From SAR324 cluster bacterium (lineage in GTDB: Bacteria > Bdellovibrionota > UBA2361 > JAAZON01): a stretch of 6,442 bases of DNA. Below are positions 6,047 through 6,442 of this stretch, piece by piece. Below the pieces are notes generated by a model. That model ran no database searches. It was not told the DNA's origin and saw only the letters and a program-made list of their open reading frames with translations. The position numbers were made by a program, and so were the translations under genes. Location of the stretch: the NCBI GenBank assembly GCA_012797725.1, contig JAAZON010000108.1, forward strand, positions 1 through 6,442. The letters run 5' to 3'. How positions within the stretch are numbered: position 1 is the stretch's first letter; every line of letters starts with the position of its first letter.

Positions 6047-6251
6047 TCCACTTCACTCCGGTAGAAAATGTGTCTCCTTTGATTTTGAGCTTGCCTTTAA
6101 GAACTCCAATCAAGTCACTTGATTGCTGAGTAACGCTAGTAAGTCTTGCCACAGGCTTGCCTCGTTTTGTTATCAACAGTCCCTCAGGATCCAGGCGATC
6201 TAATAACGCAAGACATTCTTCTTTGAATTTTGCCGCACTAATTATTTTCAT
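6033..6251 (-). CDS. Phd/YefM-family antitoxin
   Basis: The 72-residue protein has the two-part layout of Phd/YefM antitoxins. Residues 1-42 form the DNA-binding half (MKIISAAKFKEECLALLDRL, then LLITKRGKPVARLTSV). The C-terminal half (about 47-72, LIGVLKGKLKIKGDTFSTGVKWNAQS) resembles the toxin-binding tail of antitoxins paired with PIN toxins, with the GDxxSTGxxW pattern. It should neutralise the PIN toxin and, with it, repress the shared promoter. The gene precedes and overlaps the toxin gene by 14 bases. The start is fixed by the family-typical N-terminus. There is no Shine-Dalgarno sequence, and the predicted transcription start falls at or next to the ATG, so the message is probably leaderless. 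Confidence 0.88.
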   Translation of the reverse strand: MKIISAAKFKEECLALLDRLDPEGLLITKRGKPVARLTSVTQQSSDLIGVLKGKLKIKGDTFSTGVKWNAQS

Positions 6252-6255
6252 AACT

Positions 6256-6281
6256 ATATTATATGACTAGTCATATAATAT
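6256..6281. promoter_or_regulatory. Perfect 26-bp palindrome, likely toxin-antitoxin operator
   Basis: The bases read identically on both strands over 26 positions, centred on ACTAGT between 6268 and 6269. The site covers the -10 hexamer and the whole spacer of the antitoxin promoter and touches the first base of the -35 hexamer. Phd-type antitoxins bind such palindromes as dimers, so occupancy would block RNA polymerase. Operator function is inferred from position and symmetry. Confidence 0.75.
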
Positions 6282-6286
6282 GTCTA
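6258..6286 (-). promoter_or_regulatory. Promoter of the antitoxin-toxin operon
   Basis: On the minus strand TAGACA (6286-6281, five of six consensus) and TATAAT (6263-6258, perfect) are separated by exactly 17 bases. Transcription would start around 6250-6252, at or next to the antitoxin ATG (6249-6251). Confidence 0.75.
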
Positions 6287-6364
6287 TAATAAAGACCTCT
6301 CTCTCTCTCCTGGAAAATTTCGGCAAAATTCCTCAATTTGAGATCTTTATTAGGAGAGCCATTC

Positions 6365-6373
6365 TGTTACAAT
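6365..6373 (+). promoter_or_regulatory. Extended -10 promoter for the gene at the right edge
   Basis: TGTTACAAT contains a TGn extension before TACAAT (5/6 match to TATAAT). No -35 is found at 17 bases, as is usual for extended -10 promoters; TTGAGA at 6338 is 24 bases away and too far. Transcription would start near 6380, a few bases before AAGGAG at 6386-6391. Confidence 0.4.
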
Positions 6374-6399
6374 GCCTTAACCGCTAAGGAGCCTAAGCT

Positions 6400-6441
6400 G
6401 TGCAAGGTTCCTATGTCAAAGAGGGAGGGACGGCGAGATGA
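6400..6441 (+). CDS. Possible 13-codon leader peptide before a gene that runs off the right edge
   Basis: GTG at 6400-6402 lies 8 bases after AAGGAG (6386-6391) and opens a frame reading MQGSYVKEGGTAR, ending in TGA at 6439-6441. That stop overlaps an ATG at 6438-6440 as ATGA, and the ATG has its own GGAGG-rich ribosome site about 9 bases upstream within the leader. The arrangement suggests a short coupled leader and a downstream gene that begins at 6438. An alternative gene start is ATG 6413 (MSKREGRRDE, open to the edge). The window ends too soon to decide. Confidence 0.3.
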   Translation: MQGSYVKEGGTAR

Positions 6442-6442
6442 A

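Noticed and set aside
6297..6310. CT dinucleotide repeat between the divergent promoters
   Set aside because: Only about six units and outside any coding frame or promoter spacer, so phase variation is not supported.
6312..6332. Imperfect hairpin GGAAAATTT-CGGC-AAAATTCC
   Set aside because: The stem needs a two-base bulge and is AT-rich; no T-run follows and no promoter element coincides.

Overview
The window looks like a chromosomal segment of a Gram-negative bacterium of moderate to low GC (roughly 40% by eye). It uses the standard bacterial code, AGGAGG-like ribosome sites and sigma70-type promoters. A NuoA subunit of respiratory complex I, a two-domain cytidine deaminase and a transmembrane eukaryote-like Ser/Thr kinase paired with an FHA protein would fit a predatory or delta-proteobacterial-type lineage such as Bdellovibrionota. 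That placement is only a weak inference.

Left block (1-2418, minus strand). Three genes are transcribed right to left: an FHA-domain protein, a transmembrane Ser/Thr kinase that overlaps it by 17 bases, and, after a 39-base gap, the start of a secreted protein that runs off the left edge. Together they look like a phospho-signalling operon with a cytoplasmic adaptor, a membrane kinase with an extracytoplasmic domain, and an exported product.

Middle (2419-4154). A gene-poor stretch of about 550 bases has no convincing gene. It holds several short dyads and two very small plus-strand reading frames. It is followed by a minus-strand cytidine deaminase of the long E. coli type with a degenerate second half. 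A 256-base spacer then leads to the divergent tRNA promoter.

Right-centre (4109-5658, plus strand). A promoter precedes tRNA-Arg(UCU). nuoA begins only 19 bases after the tRNA with no terminator between them. nuoA is followed, one base after its stop codon, by a gene for a three-helix membrane protein. Its soluble domain resembles the endonuclease/exonuclease/phosphatase (EEP) fold, but the catalytic signature residues have been replaced. No nuoB follows, so nuoA is detached from the usual nuo cluster.

Right end (5672-6442). A minus-strand Phd-type antitoxin / PIN-domain (VapC-like) toxin pair is transcribed from a near-consensus promoter that contains a perfect 26-bp palindrome. The predicted transcript start lies at or next to the antitoxin start codon. 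Divergently, a plus-strand extended -10 promoter leads to a likely new gene at the right edge, possibly preceded by a 13-codon leader peptide.

The most unusual points are the tRNA-nuoA-pseudoenzyme unit, the degenerate FHA partner of the kinase, and the apparently leaderless toxin-antitoxin transcript.
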